A DNA stretch of 64,000 nt, from the NCBI RefSeq assembly GCF_963666675.1, contig NZ_OY762929.1, forward strand, positions 620,001 through 684,000, in the 5' to 3' direction. Of the stretch, positions 1-8,369 are shown one piece after another. Position numbers and translations under genes: made by a program. The notes under the pieces are model-generated. The model saw nothing but the letters and a program-made list of their open reading frames with translations, was not told the origin of the DNA and did no database searches. The first letter of the stretch is position 1. Every line of letters begins with the position of its first letter. The DNA comes from an uncultured Desulfobacter sp. GTDB taxonomy: Bacteria > Desulfobacterota > Desulfobacteria > Desulfobacterales > Desulfobacteraceae.

Positions 1-945
1 CACCTGATAAAACTTACCCCTGAAATAGTGTGACGAGTAATGGGGCAGGTACCAGTCCACGTCTTGGGCTGTTAACTGCCGTTTTTCGGCAATACGGCTT
101 AGGGCCTGCCCCATGGTTTTTACAATGTGGCGGCTCAGCAGGCCGGTGTCCTGTTTAACGGCAAGCAGGTTGTCATTCAATACCTCTTTGCAGGAGTCCG
201 CCTCCCGCCATCCGGAAATGGTGCCGTCCTTATTCTGTTTTCCCCCGGCATACATGCATGTGGGAAGTTCTCCGGCATAGGAGATCATATCAATCCACTC
301 AATTTTCAGTGAAATGCCCTGGGCGTTCGGCGCGTTGGATATAAAGGCCGCCCCGGCACCGTCGGAAAGCATCCAGCGCAGAAAATCAGCATTGAATGCA
401 AGCAGCGGTGCGCCGGCGATGTCGGCGTCAGGGTCCACGGCCAGGTTGAAAAAATTGGCCCGCATGAAAGATGAGGAGAGTTCGGACCCCGTGCAGACGC
501 CATTTGTGGATGCGCCGCTTGCCACCGACATCTGGACATATTTTAATGCGGTCATGCCGCTCAGGCAGATACCGGATGTGGAGACTACCTCACAGGGGGG
601 CGCCCCAAGTTCTCCGGCCACCATCATGCCATGACCGGGAAGAATGACGTCCGGACCTGTGGTGCCGCAGCTTAAAACCTGGATGTCATCGGGCGTGAAG
701 CCTGGGTAAGGGCGAAGCTTTTGCACGGCCCGGGCCGTGAGCTGGGCGTTATTATGGGTGAATTTTCCGGTTGAGGGGTCAATGGCATAATACCGCTTTT
801 CAATTTTATTGTTATCCAGCATTGTTTTTTTGGTCAGGGAGGGGATCTCGTTGATCCGGCCCAGGACATCTTCGATTTGACTGTTTAATACAGGCTCATT
901 GGGTAGAAAAACGGATAAGTCATTAATGTAAACCGGTTGGGTCAT
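1..945 (-). CDS. darB: DarB-like 3-oxoacyl-ACP synthase III, C-terminus beyond the left edge
   Basis: An open frame of 315 codons starts at an ATG at 945 and runs off the window at position 1. The N-terminus opens with MTQPVYINDLSVFLPNEP, like DarB-type ketosynthases of dialkylresorcinol clusters. The nucleophile Cys127 lies in TSGICLSG and His302 in WYLPHYSSH; the family's Asn lies outside the window. In known systems DarB condenses two beta-oxoacyl chains into a cyclohexanedione that DarA aromatises. The neighbouring DarA homologue on the opposite strand supports this role. The gene is divergent from the methyltransferase gene, with 334 bases between them. It could be another KASIII, but the DarA neighbour makes DarB the best guess. 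Confidence 0.8.
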   Translation of the reverse strand, partial: MTQPVYINDLSVFLPNEPVLNSQIEDVLGRINEIPSLTKKTMLDNNKIEKRYYAIDPSTGKFTHNNAQLTARAVQKLRPYPGFTPDDIQVLSCGTTGPDVILPGHGMMVAGELGAPPCEVVSTSGICLSGMTALKYVQMSVASGASTNGVCTGSELSSSFMRANFFNLAVDPDADIAGAPLLAFNADFLRWMLSDGAGAAFISNAPNAQGISLKIEWIDMISYAGELPTCMYAGGKQNKDGTISGWREADSCKEVLNDNLLAVKQDTGLLSRHIVKTMGQALSRIAEKRQLTAQDVDWYLPHYSSHYFRGKFYQV

Positions 946-1279
946 CTCTTTGTTCCTGTTTCATCGGGCTGTATGTGGCCAACCCCTGTTCATTTAAAAA
1001 TTTAAACCCGTAAAAATATCCCAATTAATTCACAAAAGGCAAGGGTAAAAAGGAAAAGATCTTGTTGGATATGACGCCCCATTTATGATACTTCTTTTTC
1101 CTTGGCTGTCTTGAATGTCGGGCTTGATCATAAGCTTGTCCATTTTTTGTAGGGGCAACCCCCTGTGGTTGCCCCCGTTAGGGCAGGCACAGAGACCTGC
1201 CCCTACAATGGCCGACGTTAGAACCAGGCCCTAAATGTCAATAGAACATAGTTGGATCATTTAAGTGTTTATGAGGTGA
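946..1279. other. Divergent intergenic region between darB-like gene and methyltransferase
   Basis: This gap must carry the promoters for both divergent transcripts of the dialkylresorcinol genes. It is AT-rich near both start codons and holds a GC-rich repeat (1145-1209), annotated separately. I could not assign -35/-10 boxes with confidence. Confidence 0.5.
1145..1209. repeat. GTAGGGGC-type palindromic intergenic repeat, copy 1
   Basis: The outer arms TTGTAGGGGCA and TGCCCCTACAA-like sequence are inverted, with inner words CTGTGGTTGCCC and GGGCAGGCACAG. A related but rearranged copy sits at 34822-34921. It looks like a dispersed non-coding REP-like element. No coding frame crosses it. Confidence 0.65.
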
Positions 1280-2371
1280 ATGGTGGATATAAAATTTGAC
1301 TCCGGCAAAAAAAGATCACTAAAGGCGCGGTATGAGGCCCAGAAAATTGCCTTTGCGCCGGTGGTGTTCCAGGCCGTTCGGCTGCTCAGGGATCTGAACA
1401 TTCTTAACGTCATTGAGGCGGCCGGAAAGACCGGGCTTAACGTCGAAGAGATCTCGGAACAGACAGGGGTCTCCTGCTACGGGGTAACCGTTCTGTGCGA
1501 AACCGGACTGAGCCAGGACGTTCTGGAGATGAAAGATGATTGCTATATCATAACCCGAGTGGGCCATTTTTTGCTCAACGACGAATTGACAAAAGTGAAT
1601 ATGGATTTTGTCCAGGACGTTTGTTACGAGGGCCTTTTCCGATTGGACCTGGCCATTGAAACGGGTAAACCTGCGGGATTGGAAGTGTTTGGCCAATGGC
1701 CCACGATTTACGACGCCTTAAGTGAACTGCCTGCCAAAGCCAAGGAGAGTTGGTTTGCCTTTGACCATTTTTATAGTGACTCGGCCTTTCCGGCGGCATT
1801 GCCCTATGTATTCGAGCTTAATCCCCGGTCCATTTTAGACATCGGCGCAAATACCGGTAAATTTGCCATCCAATGTGTCCGCCATAATCCGGATGTCCAT
1901 GTCACGATGATGGATTTACCCGGACAACTTGCCAAGGCAAAGGAGAATATTGCTGCACAAGGGGTCGATCACAGAATCACCCCATATCCTGTCAGTGATT
2001 TGCTGGATCCGACATTCGCTTTTCCCGGCGGGTTTGACGCGGTGTGGATGAGCCAGTTTCTGGTCTGCTTTTCCGAAGATCAGGTTCTAGGCCTGCTTGA
2101 ACGGGGAAAGAAGGCATTGGCCCCCCAGGGTAACCTGTTCATTCTGGATACCTACTGGGACCGCCAGCAATTTGAAATTGCCTCATATTGTTTGATCAAC
2201 TCTTCCCCCTATTTTACGGCCATGGCAAACGGGAACAGCCGTATGTACCGGTTTTCCAAGATAGAAGAGCTCATCAAAGAGGCCGGCCTTCGCATTGAAT
2301 CCGTTGATGACGGGCTTGGCATCGGCCATACACTGATACGGTGCCGGGCCAATGACCCAACCGGCAATTGA
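1280..2371 (+). CDS. SAM-dependent methyltransferase with winged-helix dimerisation domain
   Basis: The 363-residue protein has an N-terminal winged-helix region (about residues 25-110) like the dimerisation domain of plant-type O-methyltransferases. A Rossmann SAM-binding domain follows, with motif I ILDIGANTGKFA near residue 186 and an acidic motif II (TMMDLPGQ). GAGGTGA lies just before ATG 1280; a GTG three bases on is an alternative start. The gene is the first of a plus-strand pair with darA, 25 bases downstream. Methylation of an aryl head group or of the resorcinol product is inferred from context; the substrate cannot be read from sequence. Confidence 0.8.
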   Translation: MVDIKFDSGKKRSLKARYEAQKIAFAPVVFQAVRLLRDLNILNVIEAAGKTGLNVEEISEQTGVSCYGVTVLCETGLSQDVLEMKDDCYIITRVGHFLLNDELTKVNMDFVQDVCYEGLFRLDLAIETGKPAGLEVFGQWPTIYDALSELPAKAKESWFAFDHFYSDSAFPAALPYVFELNPRSILDIGANTGKFAIQCVRHNPDVHVTMMDLPGQLAKAKENIAAQGVDHRITPYPVSDLLDPTFAFPGGFDAVWMSQFLVCFSEDQVLGLLERGKKALAPQGNLFILDTYWDRQQFEIASYCLINSSPYFTAMANGNSRMYRFSKIEELIKEAGLRIESVDDGLGIGHTLIRCRANDPTGN

Positions 2372-2396
2372 TAATTATCAGGATAATGGGAGCAAG

Positions 2397-3311
2397 ATGA
2401 AAAAAATACTCGTCATACACTATTCACAAACCGGTCAATTGACCCAGATCGTTAACTCCATAATGGCCCCCCTTAAAGAGAATGAAACGTTTTCCATTGT
2501 ATATGAGGAGATCAAGCCAAACCCTGCGTTTCCGTTTCCATGGTCGGCCACCCGGTTTTGTGATGTTTTTCCGGAATCCGTCGAGGACATTCCCTGTGAC
2601 ATAGAACCGGTTCAATTTGATCCGGACGGGGACTATGATCTGGTTATTCTGGCTTATCAGGTCTGGTTTCTTGCCCCGTCCCTGCCCATCACAGCGTTCC
2701 TTGATTCCCCTGCGGCAAAGGTCATGGACGGCCGGCCTGTGCTGACGATTATCGGATGCAGAAACATGTGGCTGCTGGCCCATGAAACCGTGAAACAAAA
2801 AATCGTCAAATCCGGCGGACGCCTGTTCGGGAATATCGTTCTTGGGGATAGAACCAACAACCTGCTGGGGGTGCTCACCATTGCCGTCTGGATGCTGTCC
2901 GGGAAGAAAAGGGTCTTGTTGGGGCTTTTGCCGGATGCAGGGATTTCAGATAAGGATATCCGGGAAGCCGCGATGTTTGGAAAAATTCTGATGGGCTTTT
3001 TAAAAGGAGATGATCCCAAGTCGATACAGGAGACGCTTAACAGGCAAGGCGCAGTCAGGGTGGTACCCCAGTATATCCTCTTTGAAAAACGCATTCAGCG
3101 AATTTTTAAAGTCTGGTCAAAATTTATTCTTAAAAAAGGGGAAAGGGGTGATTCGGCCCGCAAATTCCGGGTCCGGCTTTTCCTGGTGTATCTCTTTGCA
3201 GCCATCGCCGTTATCGCGCCGGTCTCTACGGTCCTTTCCATGGCGGCGGTTAAATTTAAACGAGATGAGATAAAAAAAGCCATGGATTATTTTTCAAAAA
3301 ATAGTGTTTAG
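2397..3311 (+). CDS. darA: DarA-like dialkylresorcinol-forming (condensing/aromatising) enzyme
   Basis: The 304-residue protein starts MKKILVIHYSQTGQLTQIV, a flavodoxin-like first strand and phosphate loop typical of DarA proteins. Other DarA-like words are PAFPFPWS, FPESVEDIPC, VILAYQVWFLAPS and IGCRNMW. The C-terminal third carries a hydrophobic segment (about residues 262-285), suggesting membrane association. In characterised systems DarA turns the DarB product into a dialkylresorcinol. The ATG at 2397, preceded by GGAG, gives the family's usual N-terminus; a start 45 bases upstream would overlap the methyltransferase gene. Recognition rests on family-typical words read by eye. Confidence 0.85.
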   Translation: MKKILVIHYSQTGQLTQIVNSIMAPLKENETFSIVYEEIKPNPAFPFPWSATRFCDVFPESVEDIPCDIEPVQFDPDGDYDLVILAYQVWFLAPSLPITAFLDSPAAKVMDGRPVLTIIGCRNMWLLAHETVKQKIVKSGGRLFGNIVLGDRTNNLLGVLTIAVWMLSGKKRVLLGLLPDAGISDKDIREAAMFGKILMGFLKGDDPKSIQETLNRQGAVRVVPQYILFEKRIQRIFKVWSKFILKKGERGDSARKFRVRLFLVYLFAAIAVIAPVSTVLSMAAVKFKRDEIKKAMDYFSKNSV

Positions 3312-3671
3312 AACCGGCTGTAGCCCCGATGTTTCTTTTGTAAATAAGCGTAACGCGCTTTCCTGTGCCCACGTGTGTTCCGCAAATTCCTGTCCGTTTT
3401 TTTGTTCTTCCTGTTTTTTTGTTCTTCCTGTTTTTGCGTCGGTGTTGATTCTGTCCGGTCTGCCTGCTGACACCCAAGAGCCACAGGAATGTTTTTTATC
3501 AGGCTTGGATCATAGCGGTGACGGCTTGATTTATCCTTGACAGTTCACAGCCGCTTATCTACCATGACCTGCCATTGTGGACTTGTGTGAAAAAATGTTA
3601 ATTTACAGGTGTATATAATTTTGAAATAATTCCTGGCGGCATCTGAATGTTTTTGTCCGGGTCAGTGAATC
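3312..3671. other. Gene-free gap with a 17-bp tandem repeat
   Basis: This 360-base gap separates darA from the ligase-ketosynthase operon and probably holds that operon's promoter. A 17-bp unit, GTTTTTTTGTTCTTCCT, occurs twice in tandem at 3396-3429. I see no convincing gene or terminator hairpin. Confidence 0.5.
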
Positions 3672-5063
3672 ATGAAACAAAATAGAGTGCAGTATGTGAC
3701 AGAACAGGCTGTGGCCGGTCTTTTGAAAGATAGCGGCGCGTCTGATATCCCCTTTTGCGGGCAACGTACCTACGCTGATGTCCATGCCATGGCCCATGCC
3801 ATGGTTGACCAGTGCGCCGCAACAGGTGATCAAAAGAGATACCTTGCCGTATTTACCACGGACAGGGCGGTCACCGCTGCCGCGATTATTGCCCGGCTGG
3901 CCGGCGGCCCCATACTGATTCTGCCCCATGACATCTCGGACCAGGCGCTGATGGATCTGGAAAGTGACCCGGAACGTACATGGGTGGTGGCGGATCTGGG
4001 CCGGAATTTGCCTGGCCGTTTTAAAAAACTCGTCATTCCCGCACTCACCCACAGCCGGAATCTTACACCGCTGGACACCACTATAAATTTGGATGCCCCC
4101 CTGCTTAAACTGTATACCGGCGGCTCCACCGGAAAGCCGACCATATGGACAAAGACCGTGGCCAATATCATGGGCGAAGCCTTGTTCCAGGTGAATACCC
4201 ACGACATCCGTCAAGATGACGTGGTGGTTGCCACGGTGCCGCCCTATCATATTTACGGTCTGCTCTTTTCAGTGGCTGCGCCGCTGCTGGCCCGCGCAAG
4301 GGTGGCGGATCAAACCTGCGGGTATCCCCATGAAATTATCAATCTGGTTACGGATACGCGGGCAACTATCCTGGTCAGTGTCCCGGCCCATTTCAGAGCC
4401 TTAAAGGGGCATGATTTTCCGGATCACAGCCTGCGTCTGGCATTCTCATCGGCAGGCGTTCTCGACGAAACCGATGAAAGGGATTTTCGCCAAAGAAATA
4501 ATGTGCCCGTCATGGAAGTTTACGGGTCAACGGAAACCGGCGGCATCGCCTTTAGATGCCGGGGGCGCGACGAGACCTTTTTTTCGCCGTTCAGTGTCAT
4601 TGAAACCCAGGTTGCCCAGGAGACGTTAAAAATTCAATCGCCCTTTGTCTCCCCTGAAATCGTTCGGGATGATTTGGGGTTTTTCCTGGTACCGGACAGG
4701 ATCAAATCATGTCCGGGCAACGCCTTTGCTATCCTTGGCCGATCGGATACGGTCGTAAAAATTGCCGGCATCCGGGTGGACCTGGACCAGGTCCGGGCCG
4801 TCTTAAAAACAATGGATGGGGTCAGGGATGCGCTGGTTCTGGCAAAGCCCGTTCCCCGGGGCAGGGCCTTTGACATCTGTGCCCTTGTGGAAGGCAACTG
4901 CTCCCAAACCGATATCCGGCAGTTTCTCGCCGGCAGGCTTGAGGCCTTTGCCCATCCCAGGCGAATCAAGGTTGTGGACCACATGCCCGTGACCCGTTCC
5001 GGAAAGTATGACAGGGCTGGGGTTGCAGTCTTTTTTGACATAAACGAAGGCGACGCAAAATGA
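3672..5063 (+). CDS. AMP-dependent acyl/aryl-acid ligase of the aryl polyene pathway
   Basis: The 463-residue member of the ANL (adenylating) superfamily carries the P-loop-like motif LYTGGSTGKP near residue 144 and EVYGSTETGG near residue 282. A C-terminal subdomain includes GRSDTVVKIAGIRVD and a late lysine in TRSGKYDR. It resembles the short ligases of aryl-polyene clusters (ApeH role), which activate an aromatic acid and load it onto a carrier protein. It is the first gene of a tightly packed run; its TGA overlaps the next ATG in ATGA. The aryl substrate is inferred. No phenylalanine/tyrosine ammonia-lyase or chorismate lyase is in the window. Confidence 0.82.
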   Translation: MKQNRVQYVTEQAVAGLLKDSGASDIPFCGQRTYADVHAMAHAMVDQCAATGDQKRYLAVFTTDRAVTAAAIIARLAGGPILILPHDISDQALMDLESDPERTWVVADLGRNLPGRFKKLVIPALTHSRNLTPLDTTINLDAPLLKLYTGGSTGKPTIWTKTVANIMGEALFQVNTHDIRQDDVVVATVPPYHIYGLLFSVAAPLLARARVADQTCGYPHEIINLVTDTRATILVSVPAHFRALKGHDFPDHSLRLAFSSAGVLDETDERDFRQRNNVPVMEVYGSTETGGIAFRCRGRDETFFSPFSVIETQVAQETLKIQSPFVSPEIVRDDLGFFLVPDRIKSCPGNAFAILGRSDTVVKIAGIRVDLDQVRAVLKTMDGVRDALVLAKPVPRGRAFDICALVEGNCSQTDIRQFLAGRLEAFAHPRRIKVVDHMPVTRSGKYDRAGVAVFFDINEGDAK

Positions 5064-6295
5064 ACCGCAGAGTGGTGGTAACAGGCTATGGCGTCATCTC
5101 CCCCATCGGCGAGACCGAGGATGAGATCATCCGGCATCTGACCCAGGGCATTTCCGGGGTTAAAAAACTGGAAGATGACGGATTTTTGTCCGGGTTTATC
5201 CAGTCCGGTGTCTATGGCCGGATCGATTATCCCAAAGCATATACCTTTGAACGAAATCACCGAAAAACCATGGGGCCGGTGGCGTTTGTTGCCTGTGAGT
5301 CGGCCCGGCGGGCCATTGAACAATCGGGTCTGGACAAGGCATTTTTAACCTCGGGCCAGGTGGGGGTGGCGTTCGGTTCCATCCATGGCAGCCCCTTTGT
5401 CCAGCGCGAGATCATGCGGGCCTATTTTAGTGGGGATAATGACGGAGATCCGGTTATTAATGCGGCAGACTTCTTAAAATCCATGGCCCACACCACTGCC
5501 GTGAACATCACAAAGATGTTCGGCATATCCGGCCGGGTCATCAGCCCCTGCACGGCCTGCACCACCAGCAGCCAGTCCATCGGTTTCGGATACGAAGCCA
5601 TCCGGTTCGGCATGCAGGAGGCCATGGTGTGCGGCGGGGCCGACGAGTATGACACCTCAACCGTGGCGGTCTTTGACAACCTTCGGGCCTGCTCCACCCG
5701 GTTTAATGACACCCCCCACCTTACCCCGAGGCCCTTTGACAGCCGGCGGGACGGTCTGGTGGTGGGCGAAGGGGCCGGTGCCCTGGTGCTCGAGTCCCTG
5801 GACCATGCGAAACAGCGGGGCGCAACCATCCTGGGGGAGGTGGTGGGATTTGCCTCCAACAACAACGGCGGGGACATGATTCTGCCCAACCTGGCCGGGA
5901 TTACCCAGACGTTGCGCCTGGCCCTGGCCGATGCGCAAATCGCCAGGGAAGATGTTGATTTCATCAGCGCCCATGCCACAGCCACCCGCCAGGGAGACGC
6001 CATTGAAGCCATGGCCATCCATGATGTGTATGGAGAGAACACACGGGTGACGGGTTTGAAAAGCTACATGGGCCATACCATTGCCGCCTGCGGGGCCATT
6101 GAGACCATCATTACCCTGATGATGATGAAACACGGGTTTATTCCGCCCACCCTCAATCTTGACGACGTGGATGAATCCTGTGCCATGATCAATCATACAC
6201 AGCAGTTGCTTGATGAGATAATTAACACGGCATCGGTCCAGAATTTTGCCTTTGGCGGGGTGAATACCGCCCTTGTATTAAAGAAGTTTAAGTGA
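5060..6295 (+). CDS. Beta-ketoacyl-ACP synthase II (FabF-type), aryl polyene type 1
   Basis: A 411-residue condensing enzyme with a full catalytic set: Cys167 in TACTTSSQS, His305 in SAHATAT and His339 in SYMGHT. It extends a carrier-bound acyl chain by decarboxylative condensation with malonyl-ACP. It starts inside the ligase stop (ATGA) and ends in TGATG with the acyltransferase, so translation is probably coupled. It is strikingly similar throughout to the ketosynthase at 33547-34803, with long shared words such as RKTMGPV, TTSSQSIGFGYE, DGLVVGEGAGA and SYMGHTIAACG. Duplication within the pathway is likely. Confidence 0.9.
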   Translation: MNRRVVVTGYGVISPIGETEDEIIRHLTQGISGVKKLEDDGFLSGFIQSGVYGRIDYPKAYTFERNHRKTMGPVAFVACESARRAIEQSGLDKAFLTSGQVGVAFGSIHGSPFVQREIMRAYFSGDNDGDPVINAADFLKSMAHTTAVNITKMFGISGRVISPCTACTTSSQSIGFGYEAIRFGMQEAMVCGGADEYDTSTVAVFDNLRACSTRFNDTPHLTPRPFDSRRDGLVVGEGAGALVLESLDHAKQRGATILGEVVGFASNNNGGDMILPNLAGITQTLRLALADAQIAREDVDFISAHATATRQGDAIEAMAIHDVYGENTRVTGLKSYMGHTIAACGAIETIITLMMMKHGFIPPTLNLDDVDESCAMINHTQQLLDEIINTASVQNFAFGGVNTALVLKKFK

Positions 6296-7128
6296 TGGAT
6301 TCCCAACCTTCAGCAGCCTTGAATGAAAAGAAAACCACGTGGCTTGATTTTGTCAGGGATCTGGTCATTACGCTTTTCCTCTGGGGCTATTTTATGTTTG
6401 GATTTATTTTGTTTTTCTCCCCGTTTTACCTGATTGCCTTTGTCTGTCCGCCCATGCGGGAAGCGGCCATCCAGTGTCTTAATTCTTTGTTTTACAAAGG
6501 CTTTTTTTTTTGGGTTCGCATGTTGATGCCGGGCATTACCTGGCACGTTGACCCGGCAGTCAAGGCGCTTGGAAATTGTATCATAGTCTGCAATCATGTC
6601 TCCTATCTGGATCCCCTGGTGATGATCAGTTTGTTCCGGCGTCATAAAACCATTGTTAAAGCCACCTTTTTCAAGGTGCCGATTTTCGGCTGGGTTTTAA
6701 GGGCGGCAGGTTACATCCCTTCCATGCCCAAGGGACGGATGGCCGGTTTGATGGTAAAGCAGACCAAAACCCTTGCATCCTTTCTTGAAACGGGCGGGAT
6801 TTTGTTTGTGTTTCCCGAAGGCACACGGAACCGCAATGCCGATAAGGGGGTTCTTGAATTTCACAGCGGCGTGTTTAAGATGGCAAGGCTTTGCCGATCC
6901 CCCATAAATATGTTGGTGATCCGTAATACCGATAAACTGTTCACCCCGGGTCGGTTTTTATTTCATACAGATTTTTCCGGTACCATCAGCGTGGAGCTTG
7001 CCGGTAGGATTCAACCGGATTATGATAAGGAAAGCGTGTCCACAGCAAAGCTGATGGCACAGGCCGGAGCGATTTTAACCGAAAAACAAAGGACATCCTC
7101 TTGGGCACATCAAACAGACAGGCCGTAA
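6295..7128 (+). CDS. PlsC-type (lysophospholipid-like) acyltransferase
   Basis: The 277-residue protein has one or two hydrophobic segments near residues 16-50. The acyltransferase block follows: the H-X4-D motif NHVSYLDPL near residue 99 and FPEGTRNR near residue 175. Such enzymes move an acyl group from ACP or CoA to a hydroxyl acceptor at the inner membrane. The ATG at 6295 overlaps the ketosynthase stop in TGATG, and the 3' end overlaps the next ketosynthase by 28 bases. In aryl polyene loci acyltransferases of this fold attach the polyene to a lipid. Here it might instead esterify the resorcinol, which is inference. Confidence 0.8.
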   Translation: MDSQPSAALNEKKTTWLDFVRDLVITLFLWGYFMFGFILFFSPFYLIAFVCPPMREAAIQCLNSLFYKGFFFWVRMLMPGITWHVDPAVKALGNCIIVCNHVSYLDPLVMISLFRRHKTIVKATFFKVPIFGWVLRAAGYIPSMPKGRMAGLMVKQTKTLASFLETGGILFVFPEGTRNRNADKGVLEFHSGVFKMARLCRSPINMLVIRNTDKLFTPGRFLFHTDFSGTISVELAGRIQPDYDKESVSTAKLMAQAGAILTEKQRTSSWAHQTDRP

Positions 7129-8351
7129 TACTGGGGTATGACGCGGTTTGCCCCCTGGGAACCCGGTTTCCTGATGCCTGGGAAAAGGCGTTGAAAGGTC
7201 AGAGCGGTATCGGGGCGCTGACCCGGTTTCCCGTGGATGATGATTTTCCAGTGCGCATCGCAGGGCAAGTGGACAACATTGATGATCTGGACTATCCGTT
7301 TCTTAAACCCAGGGAACGTGCCAAGTGGACATCACCCATTTTCAAACATGCCTTGCTGACCACCTCCCGTGCCATTGAGAAAAGCGGGATGGAGATTACC
7401 CCGGATATTGCCCCCCGGGTCGCCATCACCTACAGTTCAGCCCTGGGCGGGTTGGATGCCGCCCTGGATGCGGACCGCAGGCTGGTCAAAGAGAACCGGC
7501 TGCCCAAGCCCTTTACCAATCCCAACGCCTGCATCAATATGGTGGGGGGTAAGGTCTCCATCCTCACCGGGGCCACAGGCCCCATCACCGCAACCATTTC
7601 AGCCTGTGCCACAGGGGCCACCTCCATGATCATCGGTGCCATGTTCATTGAACAGGGGCTGTGCGATGTCGCCATCTGCGGTGCCGTGGATTTTGCCCTG
7701 GTGCCGACCATCATTGCCGGGTTTTACACCATGAACGGTATTTTTTCTCCAAAGCCCGGGGAGGATGTTCCGGCCCGGGCGGCCAGCCGTCCGTTTTCTA
7801 AAAACCGACGGGGCTTCGTGGTCTCCGAAGGGGCCGGTGCCGTGATCCTGGCTGCCCGGGAGTTTGCCCAAACCTGGGGATTGACATATCATGCGGCCCT
7901 TGCCGGATGGGGCATGACCTCGGATGCCCACCATGTGGTGGCGCCCCATTTGCCCACGGTCACCCGGTGCATGGAATTGGCCCTTGGGCATGCAGGGATT
8001 TCACCGCAAGCGGTGGCAAGTGTCAATGCCCATGCAACGTCCACCCCGGTGGGGGACAAGGTGGAGTATGATGCCCTGTCAACGGTGTTCGGCAAAAAGA
8101 TCCCGCCGGTGACAGCCAACAAATCCATGATCGGGCACGCCATGGGCGCGTCCAGTGCCATTGAAACCATTTTTGCCGTCCAGGGAATGATTGACGGGCA
8201 GATCCCGCCCACCATCAACTATGATCCGGACCCTGACATGGCGTTTGACTGCGTGGCAGGGGATGCAAGACGTCTGGAACAGCCCTATGTGTTGAAAAAT
8301 GCATTCGGCTTTGGCGGCTGCAATGCCTGCATCGTCCTGCAAAAATGTTGA
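7101..8351 (+). CDS. Beta-ketoacyl-ACP synthase II (FabF-type), second
   Basis: The 416-residue condensing enzyme has Cys169 in SACATGA, His311 in NAHATST and His346 in MIGHAMG, so the catalytic triad is intact and it is not a Cys-less chain-length factor. It starts with TTG at 7101, with AAAGGA seven bases before, inside the 3' end of the acyltransferase gene. It belongs to a different subgroup from the flanking ketosynthase at 5060. It may pair with the ketosynthase that follows 18 bases later. Chain extension of the polyene, or supply of the resorcinol chains, is the likely role. Confidence 0.88.
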   Translation: MGTSNRQAVILGYDAVCPLGTRFPDAWEKALKGQSGIGALTRFPVDDDFPVRIAGQVDNIDDLDYPFLKPRERAKWTSPIFKHALLTTSRAIEKSGMEITPDIAPRVAITYSSALGGLDAALDADRRLVKENRLPKPFTNPNACINMVGGKVSILTGATGPITATISACATGATSMIIGAMFIEQGLCDVAICGAVDFALVPTIIAGFYTMNGIFSPKPGEDVPARAASRPFSKNRRGFVVSEGAGAVILAAREFAQTWGLTYHAALAGWGMTSDAHHVVAPHLPTVTRCMELALGHAGISPQAVASVNAHATSTPVGDKVEYDALSTVFGKKIPPVTANKSMIGHAMGASSAIETIFAVQGMIDGQIPPTINYDPDPDMAFDCVAGDARRLEQPYVLKNAFGFGGCNACIVLQKC

Positions 8352-8369
8352 AAGAATAGAGATAAGACC

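Noticed and set aside
5657..6196. Long minus-strand open frames opposite the ketosynthase genes
   Set aside because: They are antisense shadows of GC-rich coding sequence; the sense frames carry full catalytic motifs.
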